64,000 nucleotides of DNA from Pseudoalteromonas caenipelagi (GCF_013140855.1 NZ_JABBPG010000002.1:1-64000), one strand, 5' to 3'. Shown: positions 19,122 through 27,295, numbered from the stretch's first letter. The notes: generated from the letters alone by a model not told the origin. Numbers and translations: made by a program.

Positions 19122-19366
19122 AAGGTGCTCCTGTAATTAGGCGGTTTGCAGGTGTCCGACGATTGTTATTGTTTAAAATAGTCACCTGACAAAGGGTTGT
19201 CATTGAGTATTGTGTACTGTTGCTCTCTGAGGGCGGTATTTTACACTCAGGCATAGGAAATAACTTTTGCACGATAACTAACTATGCTTTCACGCCAAAA
19301 AGATATATTTAACGTTTACTACAGTATAGATACAATAACCATTAACGCCCAGTTTCGCTATATTTT

Positions 19367-20680
19367 CTAGCAACTTATTTGATGCTTTTTTAGCAGCTTG
19401 TAAAAGTCTGAGCGGTTTCTTTGAGCTAGTTTTGCGGCCTCGGCAACATTGCCTTGGCACAAAGACAGGACCTTTTTTATATAGTCGTGCTCAAATTGTT
19501 TCTTGGCATCATTAAGGCCTTTAAAGCTTGTTTCACCTAATTCAGGAATTGCATTTTCAACTGCATCGGCCGTAATCAGCTTAGAAGAACTAAGCGCCGC
19601 CACATGTTCAATCACGTTTTGGAGCTGTCGCACATTACCTGGCCAGTGATAGCTCAATAAACAAGTCATTGCTTGTGGACTAATCACTTTTTGGCCATCA
19701 GCAATACGTTTTATGAATCGATTCGCCAGTAGTGGGATATCTTCTGGGCGTGCTTGTAAGCTTGGCAAGCGGATTGATACAACATTGAGTCGATAATAAA
19801 GGTCTTCTCTAAACTCTTTATTGGCAACAGCTTGATATAGGTCTTTATGACTTGCTGAAACAATACGCACATCAACAGGTTGTTCAGTATGTCCGCCTAC
19901 GGGGCGCACACTACGCTCTTGCAGCACTCGCAGTAACTTTACTTGCAAGTCTAATGGCATATCACCTATTTCATCTAAAAATAGCGTGCCACCATCAGCA
20001 CTTTGTACTAAGCCAACTTTATCCTGTGTAGCGCCTGTAAAAGCGCCTTTTTTGTGACCAAACAATTCTGACTCTAATAAATGTGCAGGCACCGCGCCAC
20101 AGTTAATTGCGATAAAAGGCCCCTCAGCGTAATTGCTGGCTTTATGAATCGCATTGGCAGTGACCTCTTTGCCTGTACCGCTTGCCCCTTGGATTAAAAT
20201 ATTGGCTTGGCTTGGAGCAAGTGCTTGAATTTGTTGTACAACTTGATGCATGGCAGTGCTTTGGTAGATTAAGCCATGAAAGTGATGCTTGCTTAGCGCA
20301 TTATCGCGTTTTTTATGGTTCTTGAGGGTGTTTTCGATGGCTTCAAGCAATGCTTGGCTCTCTATGGGTTTACTTAAAAAGCTCACAAATCCTTGTTGCA
20401 TCGCATCGACTGCATCGGGGATAGAGCCATGTGCGCTCATCATGATCACTGGCAACCCAATGTGATTTTTTTTAATATTTTCAAATAGCTCAAACCCATC
20501 CATGTTTGCCATGCGTAAATCGGTTACCACCAAGTCAATACTATTTTGCTGTAGCAGTTGCAGCGCTTGTGTACCGCGATGGGCGGCGAGCACATGGTAA
20601 TTGTTTGCTTCAAGGCGCATCGCCAATAACTCAATGAGAGAAGTATCATCATCTACCAGTAGTATCGTGTTGTTGCTCAT
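19367..20680 (-). CDS. glrR: Sigma-54-dependent response regulator GlrR (QseF)
   Basis: Receiver domain at residues 1-115 with VVTDLRMANMDGF, where the Asp is the phosphorylation site. Then an AAA+ domain with Walker A GASGTGKE, the sigma-54-contacting GAFTGA loop and Walker B TLFLDEIGD. A Fis-type helix-turn-helix ends the protein (GNVAEAAKLAQRNRSDFYKL). Gene order kinase-QseG-regulator matches enterobacterial glrK-qseG-glrR, where GlrR activates the glmY small RNA. The start overlaps the qseG stop by four bases (ATGA), with TTAGGAG upstream. Candidate binding sites lie in front of the operon at 22660-22743. Confidence 0.92.
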   Translation of the reverse strand: MSNNTILLVDDDTSLIELLAMRLEANNYHVLAAHRGTQALQLLQQNSIDLVVTDLRMANMDGFELFENIKKNHIGLPVIMMSAHGSIPDAVDAMQQGFVSFLSKPIESQALLEAIENTLKNHKKRDNALSKHHFHGLIYQSTAMHQVVQQIQALAPSQANILIQGASGTGKEVTANAIHKASNYAEGPFIAINCGAVPAHLLESELFGHKKGAFTGATQDKVGLVQSADGGTLFLDEIGDMPLDLQVKLLRVLQERSVRPVGGHTEQPVDVRIVSASHKDLYQAVANKEFREDLYYRLNVVSIRLPSLQARPEDIPLLANRFIKRIADGQKVISPQAMTCLLSYHWPGNVRQLQNVIEHVAALSSSKLITADAVENAIPELGETSFKGLNDAKKQFEHDYIKKVLSLCQGNVAEAAKLAQRNRSDFYKLLKKHQISC

Positions 20681-21204
20681 GGTTTAACTCCTAACATGCT
20701 ATTTTCATTATTTAGGGTTGCAGGGGAGGCTAAGCGTTGCTGCTCAATTTGAGCGAGCTTTTGTTTCAAATGCTCAAGCGCAAGCTCGGCGTCTTGCAAT
20801 GCTTGTTGTTGCGCAGACGTTTGCTTTTTAAGCGCCAGGTTATTTAATTTGTACTGCCTTAGCTTTGCGGTGTGTTGATGTAACAGGGCAAAGTAGTTTA
20901 GATAATCTTGCGGCCAATCTTCTTGCTGGTGTAACTGTGCAATGAGTCGCAGTTGGGTGGTGGTTGAGCGCTCTTTGCAAAATACTTGGAAAAACGCATT
21001 TAATTTTTGGTGTCCTCGGTAACCAGTCAGGGCACTGCGTGACTGGTTGTCACAGACATTTAAATGGGCTTGCACCAAAACATCAAGTGGTGCAAATTGT
21101 TGCTGCTTTGAGTTACTAGGCCCAACAAATACATCTGCTTTATCAGAGGTGACTTGGCACGCCACCAACATACATGTTATCGATATCAGTACTAGGTTAC
21201 GCAT
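20677..21204 (-). CDS. qseG: QseG-like outer-membrane lipoprotein
   Basis: The true start is ATG 21204, which overlaps the end of glrK by eight bases; longer in-frame starts lie inside glrK. The N-terminus MRNLVLISITCMLVACQ ends in a lipobox (LVAC) with lipidation at the Cys. The rest is ~155 residues, with a C-terminal coiled coil rich in Gln and Leu. In enterobacteria QseG interacts with the kinase GlrK and stimulates it. Identity rests mainly on its conserved place between kinase and regulator genes. Confidence 0.85.
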   Translation of the reverse strand: MRNLVLISITCMLVACQVTSDKADVFVGPSNSKQQQFAPLDVLVQAHLNVCDNQSRSALTGYRGHQKLNAFFQVFCKERSTTTQLRLIAQLHQQEDWPQDYLNYFALLHQHTAKLRQYKLNNLALKKQTSAQQQALQDAELALEHLKQKLAQIEQQRLASPATLNNENSMLGVKP

Positions 21205-22636
21205 GACTAATCGCTCCTTGAGTAGGGAATTTAATGCAGATATGAGCACCGCTATGGGTATGTTGCCATCTTGCTGTGCCCTTAAGTTGCTTGACACATT
21301 CAGCAACAATGGCAAGACCTAAACCACTGCCTTGATGATTGTCGCTGTGCTTACCACGATAAAAAGGTTGCATGAGCTTGTGTTGTTCACTGAGTTCTAT
21401 TCCTGGGCCATCATCAAGCACATTGATACACACTAATTCGTGGTGAACATTAAAATGAATTTTGATTGTCGATTTGGCGTATTGCAGCGCATTACCAATC
21501 AGTTGCGTTAAAATCAGCTTGGTCGGTAAGTAAGGTACTGTTGCGCGGTCATTTTGGTTCTGCCATTCAATATCAAGGTGTGATGATGACAGTTGTTGCT
21601 CAAAGTGATCGACAAGTTCTGATTTAAGCTGTTCAAAAGTGCATAGTTGGTGTGACATTGCGTGATTTGCCGCACTGTAATTGAGTAAATCATCAATTAA
21701 TGTTGCCAATCGAGACAACGCCTTATCCATGATCAGTATTATACGTTGTTGAGGCGCAGTAATATGACCAAAGCTATCGCTTTGCAGTAGGCTGTTGCCT
21801 TCTTTTAAAGAAGCCAGCGGCGTTTTTAATTCGTGGCTAACATGTCTTAAAAATACGTCCTTTTGCTTATGGCTACGCAGTAACTCTTCACGTAACCAAT
21901 CTAGTTCTTTACCTAAAGCAACAAACTCCTCGCTGCCATGTAACTCAATGGGGTGCGTGTAATCACCGTCGCCTAATTGCAATATGACTCTTTCAAATGC
22001 ATTGAGTTGGCGAGTGACTTTTCGGATCACCAGTAAAGAAATAACAATAAGTAATGGAATAAGTAACAGCAGTCCAAATAGAAAATAGCGATTGATTTTG
22101 GCAAACGCTGAAGTTCTATCAGCGAGTCGGTTTTGTATGGCTTGATTAAAGTTAGGTTCTAGAGCGTCGATGTGTTGATGGAGTTGTGGGTAATTAACAT
22201 CAACAACCCCTATTTTGGGGGTCAGCTTTTGTATTTGTAGCCATTTAGCAACAAGTTGTTCTGAGGCGAGAGAGCTTTTTAAAAATTCAATATTCTTTTT
22301 AGTGGTTTGCCATTTATTTTCAATGCTTTTTTGCAGTTGTGCATTATTTAATAGCTGATTGTTAAGTTGTGCTTTTTCTAGCGCTGAAACATCTGATTTT
22401 AATGACGTAAAAGCTAATATAAGAGACTGATTAAATTGGTAAATATGGTTAGTAGTTTGCTGATGTTTGGCAACCTGTTGGGCATACCATAAAGTTAACG
22501 CGATAATAGGCACAAGCGCGAGAAGCATAGCCAATCGGGCCTGTTGCCCTAAAGATTGCGAAAAAAATTTAGCTGGCGAATTTTTTATCTTTGTAAAGTA
22601 CAAAGATTGCGGCCATTTTAACCATTCTATATTCAT
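21197..22636 (-). CDS. glrK: Sensor histidine kinase GlrK (QseE)
   Basis: ATG 22636 has AAAGGAG eight bases upstream; the earlier TTG/ATG-type starts lack one. There is an N-terminal transmembrane helix (LAMLLALVPIIALTLWYAQ), a ~130-residue helical periplasmic region and a second helix near 180-200. A HAMP linker, HisKA with HVSHELKTPLASLKEG (His is the phospho-acceptor) and an HATPase with NALQYA and GSGLGLAIV follow. It is the first gene of the three-gene operon and should phosphorylate GlrR. Confidence 0.92.
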   Translation of the reverse strand: MNIEWLKWPQSLYFTKIKNSPAKFFSQSLGQQARLAMLLALVPIIALTLWYAQQVAKHQQTTNHIYQFNQSLILAFTSLKSDVSALEKAQLNNQLLNNAQLQKSIENKWQTTKKNIEFLKSSLASEQLVAKWLQIQKLTPKIGVVDVNYPQLHQHIDALEPNFNQAIQNRLADRTSAFAKINRYFLFGLLLLIPLLIVISLLVIRKVTRQLNAFERVILQLGDGDYTHPIELHGSEEFVALGKELDWLREELLRSHKQKDVFLRHVSHELKTPLASLKEGNSLLQSDSFGHITAPQQRIILIMDKALSRLATLIDDLLNYSAANHAMSHQLCTFEQLKSELVDHFEQQLSSSHLDIEWQNQNDRATVPYLPTKLILTQLIGNALQYAKSTIKIHFNVHHELVCINVLDDGPGIELSEQHKLMQPFYRGKHSDNHQGSGLGLAIVAECVKQLKGTARWQHTHSGAHICIKFPTQGAISHA

Positions 22637-22659
22637 CACCCGCTCCTTTGTATCCACTG

Positions 22660-22677
22660 TGTTGTTAAAAAGCAACA
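22660..22677. promoter_or_regulatory. Candidate GlrR upstream site 1
   Basis: TGTTG-N8-CAACA, 18 bases. It equals TGTT-N10-AACA, which has the same length and spacing as the TGTC-N10-GACA sites reported for enterobacterial GlrR. It lies 24 bases before the glrK start. Confidence 0.5.
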
Positions 22678-22725
22678 AGCTAACACATTGATTTATATTA
22701 AATATTTTGTTTTACCGATATTGCT

Positions 22726-22743
22726 TGTTGCAATTAAGCAACA
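22726..22743. promoter_or_regulatory. Candidate GlrR upstream site 2
   Basis: A second TGTTG-N8-CAACA, 66 bases from site 1 and within a longer perfect repeat TTGTTGC-N6-GCAACAA (22725-22744). Both sites lie about 75-160 bases upstream of the putative sigma-54 promoter, the usual range for enhancer sites. Confidence 0.5.
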
Positions 22744-22816
22744 AACACTCTTAATCAAACCTGAATTAATCAGCTCGTAAATTTATAACCAATTGTTTTT
22801 AAATTATTTATTTATT

Positions 22817-22833
22817 TTGGCATTAAAGTTGGA
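22817..22833 (+). promoter_or_regulatory. Putative sigma-54 promoter for the EF-hand genes
   Basis: TTTGGCATTAAAGTTGGA carries GG at 22819-22820 and TTGG at 22829-22832. The GG-to-G spacing of 12 bases fits the -24/-12 element (TGGCAC-N5-TTGC) with mismatches at one base in each half. Transcription would start near 22844. Confidence 0.45.
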
Positions 22834-22857
22834 ATAGTGACGTCGACACTCGAAAAC

Positions 22858-22914
22858 GCTACCGACGGGCAAATCGGTAGCAGCGAAAACGACCACTAGC
22901 GAGTAGGCGCTAGT
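22858..22914 (+). promoter_or_regulatory. Structured 5' leader with two hairpins
   Basis: Hairpin 1 pairs GCTACCGA (22858-22865) with TCGGTAGC (22874-22881). Hairpin 2 pairs ACTAGCG (22895-22901) with CGCTAGT (22908-22914). CGAAAACG occurs at 22851-22858 and 22884-22891. The pair lies between the putative promoter and the first EF-hand gene. Confidence 0.55.
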
Positions 22915-22942
22915 TTGGTTAAAGCACAACACAAGGAGTCAA

Positions 22943-23170
22943 ATGATGAAAAATTGTCTTATTAAACTTTCTTTTATAGCACTGTCTGCAACTGCACTAA
23001 CAGCACAAGCCGGTACCTCTTTTTCTGTAATCGACTCGGATGGTGACGGTGTGATCAGCCTAAGTGAATCTAAAGCGTTACCAAAACTAATGGCGCAATT
23101 TAAAGACTTAGATACCGATGGCAACGGCGTATTAAGCGCTGAAGAGTTCGCAAATTTTAAGAGTGAATAG
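22943..23170 (+). CDS. Small secreted EF-hand protein 1
   Basis: 75 residues: a signal peptide ending at AQAG, then two EF-hand loops, DSDGDGVISLSE and DTDGNGVLSAEE, with the acidic ligand positions intact. It should bind calcium in the periplasm or outside the cell. GGAG at 22935-22938 serves ATG 22943 or the adjacent ATG 22946. It is the first of three tandem paralogues of 68-77 residues and lies behind the putative sigma-54 promoter and hairpin leader. The partner of such small calymin-like proteins is not known. Confidence 0.85.
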   Translation: MMKNCLIKLSFIALSATALTAQAGTSFSVIDSDGDGVISLSESKALPKLMAQFKDLDTDGNGVLSAEEFANFKSE

Positions 23171-23193
23171 GGGTTAAGCAGCGGTTCTTATAA

Positions 23194-23241
23194 GTGGCTC
23201 ACTCAGGAGTGAGCCACAGGGTGTCTCTTTTGATAACACCC
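23194..23241 (+). terminator. Tandem hairpins between EF-hand genes 1 and 2
   Basis: GTGGCTCACT/AGTGAGCCAC (23194-23217, 4-base loop) is followed at once by GGGTGT/ACACCC (23219-23241). There is only a short T-stretch, so this could be a partial terminator or an mRNA-stability element that sets different levels of the paralogues. Confidence 0.5.
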
Positions 23242-23323
23242 TTAAGAGCAGCCCCAACTCAGTCACTTTGAAAACAGGTATGACATTAAACAGCATCAAT
23301 TAAGTAAAGGTTTGGAGTACAAC

Positions 23324-23545
23324 ATGAAATTAACAACCGTTTTTACCTTAACATCGGCATTTTTAGTGAGTGCAGTTGCATTTGCAGCAGAATACTCATT
23401 TGAATCGTTAGATAGCAACAGCGATGGTGTAATTAGCCCAACTGAAGCGCAAGTATCAAGTGAGCTTGCAAGCCAGTTTCGCAAGCTTGACAGCAATAAA
23501 GACAATGAACTTACCCCAGTAGAATTTGCACATTTTAAGCAATAG
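23324..23545 (+). CDS. Small secreted EF-hand protein 2
   Basis: ATG 23324 follows GGAG by eight bases; the frame opens earlier at TTG 23312 without a ribosome-binding site. The ~73-residue protein has a signal peptide (to AFAAE) and two EF-hand loops, DSNSDGVISPTE and DSNKDNELTPVE. The second loop has Asn in place of the usual Gly at its sixth position, which may weaken calcium binding. It is followed closely by paralogue 3. Confidence 0.83.
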   Translation: MKLTTVFTLTSAFLVSAVAFAAEYSFESLDSNSDGVISPTEAQVSSELASQFRKLDSNKDNELTPVEFAHFKQ

Positions 23546-23556
23546 GAGAATGACCC

Positions 23557-23763
23557 ATGAAAACACTAAACGTAGCACTTACAACACTTGTATTGTTAGC
23601 GAGCACATCTGCAATGGCAGGCACTTTTACTGATTATGATACTAATAAAGATGGTGTTATTAGTAAAAGTGAAGCTGCAGCATCTGAAAGCTTAATGAAA
23701 TTGTTTGATGAGCTTGATGCAAACAAAGATGGCGAGCTGTCAAAAGAAGAATTTAACAAGTAA
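23557..23763 (+). CDS. Small secreted EF-hand protein 3
   Basis: 68 residues with signal peptide (to SAMAG) and two EF-hand loops, DTNKDGVISKSE and DANKDGELSKEE. TAGGAG precedes the ATG by seven bases, and only 11 bases separate it from paralogue 2, so these two are co-transcribed. Its end overlaps, tail to tail, a RebB-like reading frame on the other strand. Confidence 0.85.
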   Translation: MKTLNVALTTLVLLASTSAMAGTFTDYDTNKDGVISKSEAAASESLMKLFDELDANKDGELSKEEFNK

Positions 23764-23899
23764 TCCCTAGAGAACTCTCTTGGGAAAATCCCTTGAGTAT
23801 TTTATCTCGTCCAAAGTCCAGCTCGTTCTGGGCTTTTTTTGTGCTTGTTTCAGATACAAAATCAGCAGTTTGACCGTTAACGGCGGTTTGAGTAGCCAT
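23753..23899 (-). CDS. RebB-like (R-body) short frame, probably truncated
   Basis: 48 codons from ATG 23899, with an excellent ribosome-binding site (AAAGGAGGTGCATT). The N-terminus MATQTAVNGQTADFVSETST resembles the conserved start of RebB-family R-body proteins (TAVN.QITD.VTQ.N.K). The remaining ~28 residues do not match the family's Ala-rich helical part. Intact RebB proteins are roughly 70-110 residues and polymerise into coiled R-bodies. This is best read as a 3'-truncated relic, paralogous to the pseudogene at 26846-27043. It overlaps the EF-hand gene by 11 bases. Confidence 0.5.
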   Translation of the reverse strand: MATQTAVNGQTADFVSETSTKKAQNELDFGRDKILKGFSQESSLGITC

Positions 23900-23948
23900 A
23901 ATGCACCTCCTTTAAAAATACGGAACAAGCGTATAGTTGGGTGTTTAT

Positions 23949-23986
23949 GGCGTATCACTTACATGTGATTACGCCGGTCTTTTTTT
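23949..23986 (+). terminator. Rho-independent terminator of the EF-hand cassette
   Basis: GGCGTATCAC pairs with GTGATTACGCC (one bulge) and is followed by GGTC and seven T's. It lies 186 bases after EF-hand gene 3, so the rightward transcript would run antisense across the RebB-like frame. Confidence 0.65.
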
Positions 23987-24088
23987 GCAACGTAAAGTTA
24001 CTCGTAAGCTCCTTAGATTAAAGCATTTGAGAGGTTTAGTTAGGCATCTCAAGTGGCTGCTACAGTACGAGTCAGCTTATCGGTGAGG

Positions 24089-24775
24089 CTATTTACAAGT
24101 AACAGAATACAATTTATGTTCTTGATTAAAATCACATTGCGTTGGCGTTGTGCTGTTTTTGTTGAGGTAGGAAATGTACTCAACTCGCCCATTAAAAACA
24201 GCGCTGATATGTTCAAGTACAGCGTCTGTATTGCCCAACGACTCAAGACTTGATGCTCTTTTTATGTAACGCGTTAAAATATGCTTACTTGCAGGAATGA
24301 AACGACCGAGCTTATCGTAAAAAACAATATTATCGAACCCTAAACTGGCTTTGTTGTCGGTGCCTTTAACATTTATTTTAAGTACGGCTGTTGCAGACGT
24401 GTTGTCAGCAAATTTAAAGGTCTGTGACACACTAACAGGAAAGCCTGTTGCTGTTGTAATTGGGTGATCATCCAATGTAATAGTAACACCGTCATGTTCG
24501 GCGGTAATTTTTTGTGTAGCGATTAACGTTGCGAAGCGCTCATCGATAAGCTCAAAACCTGCGAGTTTATTGTTACTGTGCTGCTGGGTTAGCCACTGTT
24601 CAAAATCACCAGCTCTTATGGCTTGAAATGCAGAGTGATATCGTTGTTCTGGAATTGGCGTTACACGCTCAATATTGTCTATGGCATCTTGCATCACAGG
24701 GCTTGTGTTTGCGTGTAGCTTGGATGAAATTAAACAGCAGATTACTGTAAGCATACTTATGTAGATATTTGTCAT
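24089..24775 (-). CDS. Secreted protein of unknown family, paralogue A
   Basis: ATG 24775 has AAAGGAAATCGTC upstream and gives a signal peptide ending near LHANT. The ~228-residue protein is clearly related to the gene at 24911: compare FEQWLTQQHSNNKLAGFELID with the paralogue's FELWLTDEHYTNQLNGFDIL, and VFYDKLGRFIPASKHILTRY with VFYDKRGKIIPVAKRILKAY. A C-terminal Cys pair (QCDF...SVTC) is shared and probably forms a disulphide. Even the leader sequence before both genes (TTTCGAAAGGAAAT, one T apart) is alike. I do not recognise the family. Confidence 0.7.
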   Translation of the reverse strand: MTNIYISMLTVICCLISSKLHANTSPVMQDAIDNIERVTPIPEQRYHSAFQAIRAGDFEQWLTQQHSNNKLAGFELIDERFATLIATQKITAEHDGVTITLDDHPITTATGFPVSVSQTFKFADNTSATAVLKINVKGTDNKASLGFDNIVFYDKLGRFIPASKHILTRYIKRASSLESLGNTDAVLEHISAVFNGRVEYISYLNKNSTTPTQCDFNQEHKLYSVTCK

Positions 24776-24910
24776 GACGATTTCCTTTCGATATGGATTT
24801 ATCTTTTCCATAAGAGCGCACTTAAACAATAAAGTTTATATGCGATTGGTTATAAAAGTGCTCGCTCTAAGTCGGTGCGAGAACAAAAATATGTATTTGT
24901 TTATAACTCG

Positions 24911-25831
24911 TTAGGTGCAGCTAACATAATACACACCTCGTTCTTGAGTGATATCACATATTCCGATGTCACCGCTTGGGCCTCCGCCTTTACTGCCACC
25001 ACCATTGTAATAAACAGGGGCATCAAAAACATATTCAAAATGCTCTTTAACTGCTTCTCTATCACCTACCTCTTCCAAGCTTGAGATTTTTTTGATATAG
25101 GCTTTCAAAATACGTTTTGCTACAGGAATAATTTTTCCTCTTTTGTCATAGAAAACAGGTTTAATAAAGGTTAAATCAGATAGCTTGCCTAGACTCCCTT
25201 TTTCGAGCACTACTTTCACAAGGGTATTATCTGGAAATTTAAAGACTACTTTTGGCGTTCCTCCACCTAAAGTAAAATTAAATATTGTTAAATTGAGACT
25301 GGCTTTTGCTTCTGCCGTTGCTTTTGCAAGCTCAGCATCAAGAATATCGAAACCATTTAATTGATTGGTATAGTGTTCATCCGTTAACCACAATTCGAAG
25401 TTGCGATCATCTACGGCTTCAAAGGCTGAGTTATACAAATTACCAGGTACTGGAATTGGGCCGCTATCTAGATTTCGAATCGCATCTCGAATAATCGCAT
25501 ATGAGCGTGCTAAGTTTTGACTAAGCGCACTTGATTGCGGTGTATGATTTTTGAGTAGTGAAACATCGTTTGAGGCATTGATACCGAAATCTAAAGATCT
25601 AGGGTTAACATAGTTAACTACGTACTCTTTGATATAGAACTGGCCGTTTACATTATCACTCACATAGATTTTTTGACCTTTTTGCACTGCATAGGCTTGT
25701 GCAGTTACTTGCATCTGCCAATCAGAGCACCCGTTACAAGGAACGATTACATCTAAGTTTGGGGTGGCAAGCACTGATGAAGAGGCTACAGAGCAGGCTA
25801 AAAGAAACAAATATAGAACGAGATTTTTCAC
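24911..25831 (-). CDS. Secreted protein of unknown family, paralogue B
   Basis: 306 residues. A signal peptide (to VLATP) is followed by an extra ~90-residue N-terminal domain with CNGC that paralogue A lacks. Then comes the shared ~150-residue domain. A Gly-rich insert (GGGSKGGGPSGD) precedes the common C-terminal Cys pair (ICD...YVSC). Transcribed leftwards into paralogue A; the 135-base gap and similar leaders suggest a duplication carrying its own start region. Function unknown. Confidence 0.7.
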   Translation of the reverse strand: MKNLVLYLFLLACSVASSSVLATPNLDVIVPCNGCSDWQMQVTAQAYAVQKGQKIYVSDNVNGQFYIKEYVVNYVNPRSLDFGINASNDVSLLKNHTPQSSALSQNLARSYAIIRDAIRNLDSGPIPVPGNLYNSAFEAVDDRNFELWLTDEHYTNQLNGFDILDAELAKATAEAKASLNLTIFNFTLGGGTPKVVFKFPDNTLVKVVLEKGSLGKLSDLTFIKPVFYDKRGKIIPVAKRILKAYIKKISSLEEVGDREAVKEHFEYVFDAPVYYNGGGSKGGGPSGDIGICDITQERGVYYVSCT

Positions 25832-26096
25832 GAATATTTCCTTTCGATATTATAATTTCTCTCTTCACTGAGAGAACCCATATGGTGATTGGTACACCAT
25901 CGTATGAATTTACCCAAAAAAAATACAAAAGTAAATAATGTTAACTAAGTGTTTTTTTGTGTGGTTTTTTAAGTTCTTAGTCAAATCTATACTGTATTTG
26001 CTGAGCAGCAATTGAGGGTCATGAAGAATAAGCAATTTTATGTAGGTTGAAAATGCACAAAGCGGCTTTCAGCAAATATGTTTAGGCGCAGTGTGT

Positions 26097-26657
26097 CTAG
26101 CGAATGAACAGACGTTCGTCTTCTTTATTGTACGGGAAGTTGATCGACGTAGCTTGATACGTAGACGTCCCACTGACGAAATCTGTTTTGGTGTTGTACC
26201 AGTAATTAATCCAACCGGTAATCACATTGCCTGAATCTTTAATTGACTCAGATTGGTACAAAGACAGCGTATTTGTATTGAGCTGAAACCGTCTAAACGA
26301 AGGTGTTGCGTAACCATATTCAACTGTCACAGCGTAAAATTCGCCAACATGGTTTTCAGTTGTGGAGTAGTCGTTCGGAACTGTGTAATCTCATTGTGGG
26401 TGTTTCGCAGATAAAACACCGCGAATCTCCAAATAAGTGAGTTTGGGTGCGGGTGCCAAAGGTACGATTTGACCTTCGTCTTTTAACGATTGAACATATA
26501 ACTGATAGTTCTCGTGCGTATTAACAACTTCTTGTTTTAACTTTTTTTTAAATTCAATAAAGTCAACATCCTGTGTAACGCTTTCTAAAGGTGGTAGTTG
26601 ACTTGCCGCACTTGAGAATGCACAAAAGACACTGGCCCCTAATAACAATTTTTTCAT
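26097..26657 (-). pseudogene. Secreted protein gene split by an in-frame TGA
   Basis: From ATG 26657 (AAGGAAATAAGTA upstream) the frame encodes a signal peptide (MKKLLLGASVFCAFSSAAS) and reaches TGA at 26391-26393 after 88 codons. The same frame continues open for a further 98 codons to 26097 (DYTVPNDYS, VTVEYGYATPSF, NKEDERLFIR). The total of 187 codons with no frameshift points to a single former gene with a nonsense change, most simply TGG to TGA. The downstream piece is strand-rich like a secreted beta protein. The family is not recognised. Confidence 0.65.
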
Positions 26658-26845
26658 TACTTATTTCCTTATTTATTAATTTAACTTTTGTGATGTGGGT
26701 CATGCTTGTTGCAGGTTAATCGACTGTGTTGTAGATAAAGAGAAGAAACTCAAAGTCGGGAGCGGTTTTTATTAGCTGTTTCAAGTGGGAGGCTTGGGAA
26801 AGACAATTACCCAAGCGTTTTGGTACAAGTAAGGTTGTTAGGAGG

Positions 26846-27043
26846 TCAGCGTTTTGATCGTCGACGTTTTGTAAAATCAGTAATTTGGCCATTTACAGCC
26901 GTGGGTATCGCACTTGCTAGAGCTTGATGAACCGCTAAACTGACTTGGCTGCGAGTATAAAAATGCGAATTGCCCAGTACTTTGGTATTTGTTTGCGTGA
27001 CTAAGTCGGTGACTTACCCATTTACTGAAGTTTGCGTTGCCAT
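26846..27043 (-). pseudogene. Decayed RebB-type R-body gene
   Basis: From ATG 27043 (AAAGGAT upstream) the frame reads MATQTSVNG, then TAA, then VTDLVTQTNTKVLGN. That is the RebB family N-terminus with the expected Gln codon (CAA) changed to TAA at codon 10. After ~20 diverged residues a second RebB-like start appears in the same frame (PTAVNGQITDF), before a TGA at 26846. The relic thus looks like two reb genes fused by deletion. R-bodies are protein ribbons that extend and rupture membranes. No intact reb gene is in the window. Confidence 0.65.
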
Positions 27044-27295
27044 GATATCTATCCTTTAAAACTCAGAGTTAACTGTGTAGTTCACGTGTTTGGCTTAAGC
27101 GATTACAGGGAATTATAAGAGGTTAAATCTAATTTGCAAAAACACTTATATCTCCAAAAATAAACCACTTAGTTAAGCAAATTGGTATTAGAGGAAAGCT
27201 GAAATTAGTCACCTGACTTAATGCGATAAAACCAGAAGAATTGTACATTGCTCAACTTCAATGCTTTTGTGCTTGTATTATTTTGTCAGGTAAGC

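Noticed and set aside
21205..21315. Longer QseG N-terminus
   Set aside because: These codons lie inside the kinase gene; the signal peptide and lipobox begin at ATG 21204.
22680..22942. A true glmY small RNA gene
   Set aside because: The hairpins do not match the known glmY layout that I can recall, and no terminator follows before the EF-hand gene; kept as a leader instead.
23767..23958. 63-codon minus-strand frame next to the EF-hand genes
   Set aside because: It lacks a ribosome-binding site and is a different frame from the RebB-like one, which has a strong one.
26391..26393. TGA read as selenocysteine
   Set aside because: No selenocysteine-insertion hairpin or selenoprotein context is seen; a nonsense change from TGG is simpler.
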